This document shows positions 63,013 to 64,000 of a stretch of 64,000 bases of DNA, piece by piece (within the stretch, counting starts at the first letter, position 1; every line of letters starts with the position of its first letter). A program made the position numbers and the translations under genes. The stretch is taken from positions 1 through 64,000 of the forward strand of contig NZ_JAERSG010000006.1 in NCBI RefSeq assembly GCF_016735675.1. The letters run 5' to 3'. The DNA is from Nocardioides baculatus. Its GTDB lineage: Bacteria > Actinomycetota > Actinomycetes > Propionibacteriales > Nocardioidaceae. The notes beneath the pieces were generated by a model, which had not been told where the DNA came from, searched no databases, and saw only the letters and a program-made list of their open reading frames with translations.

Positions 63013-63810
63013 ATGTTCGGCATCACGATGGCTGAGTCCGGCGGCACGTTCGAGGCCCCCGGACCCAACAGCTTCGACTTCTCCGAGGTCCCGCTGTTCC
63101 ACCTCGGCGGCCTTGCGGTCACCAAGCCCATGGTCCAGCTGCTGCTCGGTGCCCTCATCGTGTTCGTGTTCTTCTACGCCGCCGCCCGCCGCGCCACCCT
63201 GGTGCCCGGTCGCCTCCAGTTCGCCGGCGAGGCCGCCTACGGCATGGTCCGCAACTCGATCGGCCGCGACATCATCGGCAGCAAGGACTTCGCCAGGTTC
63301 GTCCCCTACCTGGTGACGATCTTCTTCTTCCTGCTGATCAACAACGCGTTCGCCTCGATCCCGGCGATCCAGTTCCCGACGTTCTCGCGGGCCTCCATGG
63401 CCTACGCGCTCGCCGGTCTGAGCTGGGTCATCTACAACGGCGTCGGCATCCACAAGCACGGCCTGATCGGCTACCTCAAGCTGCAGAGCGTCCCGTCGGG
63501 CGTGAGCCCGGCGATGTACCCGCTCCTGGTGCCCCTGGAGTTCTTCTCCAACATCCTGGTCCGCCCCGCGACGCTGGCGCTGCGACTCTTCGCCAACATG
63601 TTCGCCGGGCACCTGCTGCTCATCCTTTTCTCGACCGGCGGCCTGTTCCTGCTCGAGTACGGCGGCATCGGCTACGTCGCCGGCCCGCTCGCTTGGGTGC
63701 TCGCGATCGCGATCTCGTTCCTCGAGCTCCTGGTCCAGTTCCTCCAGGCCTACGTCTTCACCCTGCTCAACGCGATGTACATCTCCGGTGCACTCGCCGA
63801 CGAGCACTGA
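63013..63810 (+). CDS. atpB: F0F1 ATP synthase subunit a
   Basis: A 265-residue membrane subunit that forms the proton half-channels against the c-ring. The essential arginine lies in the helix RPATLALRLFANMFAGHLLL (about residues 196-215), with the N-terminal segment FDFSEVPLFHLGGLAVTKP first. Later hydrophobic helices, such as LAWVLAIAISFLELLVQFLQ, form the rest. Length and sequence fit actinobacterial subunit a. The ATG at 63013 has AGGAG seven bases upstream. The c subunit gene follows after 76 bases. Confidence 0.96.
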   Translation: MFGITMAESGGTFEAPGPNSFDFSEVPLFHLGGLAVTKPMVQLLLGALIVFVFFYAAARRATLVPGRLQFAGEAAYGMVRNSIGRDIIGSKDFARFVPYLVTIFFFLLINNAFASIPAIQFPTFSRASMAYALAGLSWVIYNGVGIHKHGLIGYLKLQSVPSGVSPAMYPLLVPLEFFSNILVRPATLALRLFANMFAGHLLLILFSTGGLFLLEYGGIGYVAGPLAWVLAIAISFLELLVQFLQAYVFTLLNAMYISGALADEH

Positions 63811-63886
63811 TCCACCCCGTACGACCGCTCGACCCCTTGTCTGCACCACCAACACCTGAAGTAGTACCGAACGAAAGGAACTCACC

Positions 63887-64000
63887 GTGAACGGTGAACT
63901 CAACGGCTCGCTCAACATGATCGGCTACGGTCTGGCGGCCATCGGCCCCGGTATCGGTATCGGCCTGATCTTCGCGGCCTACATCTCCGGTGTCGCCCGT
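63887..64000 (+). CDS. atpE: ATP synthase subunit c (5' part; gene leaves the window)
   Basis: The first 38 codons of the c-ring subunit. It begins with GTG after AAAGGA eight bases upstream, and reads [19 protein letters not shown] followed by [19 protein letters not shown]. The glycine-rich repeat GxGxGxG of the first helix is present. The proton-binding carboxylate lies beyond the window edge. The atpB-atpE order shows that the operon continues to the right. Confidence 0.95.
   Translation, partial: MNGELNGSLNMIGYGLAAIGPGIGIGLIFAAYISGVAR

Overview
The window looks like chromosome of a high-GC Gram-positive actinobacterium, most likely Nocardioidaceae (Nocardioides or a close relative). The evidence is GC above about 70% over most of its length, frequent GTG/TTG starts, a WhiB1-type regulator, a Kgd-type 2-oxoglutarate decarboxylase, Ni-superoxide dismutase with its maturation protease, and the actinobacterial order argS-lysA-hom-thrC-thrB-rho-rpmE-prfA-prmC-tsaC-wecA-atp. 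The genus is an inference; no rRNA is present.

Layout. 1-3.5 kb is a visibly lower-GC accessory segment: the end of an IS110-type transposase, a probable HNH-endonuclease remnant, two unknown genes in a minus-strand operon, and a divergent OLD-family ATPase/TOPRIM nuclease. 3.6-9.6 kb holds a hotdog thioesterase, a translationally coupled GT4-GT2-WcbI glycan cassette, a SigE-type sigma factor coupled to a membrane protein with calcium-loop (FG-GAP-like) repeats, and a GNAT. 9.6-12.2 kb holds an IlvG-like TPP enzyme and a DUF2785 protein. 12.2-26.7 kb is a carbohydrate locus: a minus-strand GH94-GH3-GH35 operon diverges from a plus-strand operon of lipoprotein binding protein, two permeases, a fused double ATPase and a LacI regulator. 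A perfect 18-bp palindrome lies in the shared intergenic region. The combination suggests uptake and phosphorolysis of beta-1,2-glucooligosaccharides.

26.7-49 kb holds a PdtaS-like histidine kinase, WhiB1, a SigB/SigF-type sigma factor with an RsbW-like kinase, sodN/sodX, malic enzyme coupled to a GH13 glucosidase, an Eis-like acetyltransferase with a sugar-lactone oxidase, a TetR-controlled ferredoxin reductase/acyl desaturase operon with an apparent operator, kgd, and an LCP protein. 49-64 kb is the conserved core: tRNA-Arg(CCG), argS, lysine/threonine biosynthesis, rho, rpmE, prfA, prmC, tsaC, wecA and the start of the ATP synthase operon.

The most surprising observation is the Rho protein at the canonical rho locus. 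The P-loop lysine, the catalytic glutamate and several RNA- or ATP-contacting basic residues appear to be replaced, the C terminus is short, and there is a large Q/K/D-rich tandem-repeat insert. This suggests a Rho-like protein without normal ATPase function, or a strongly divergent one. Two other recurrent themes are tightly overlapping reading frames (ATGA, GTGA, TGATG) and -10-like TAGG(C/G)T hexamers six bases before start codons, which suggest leaderless transcripts.
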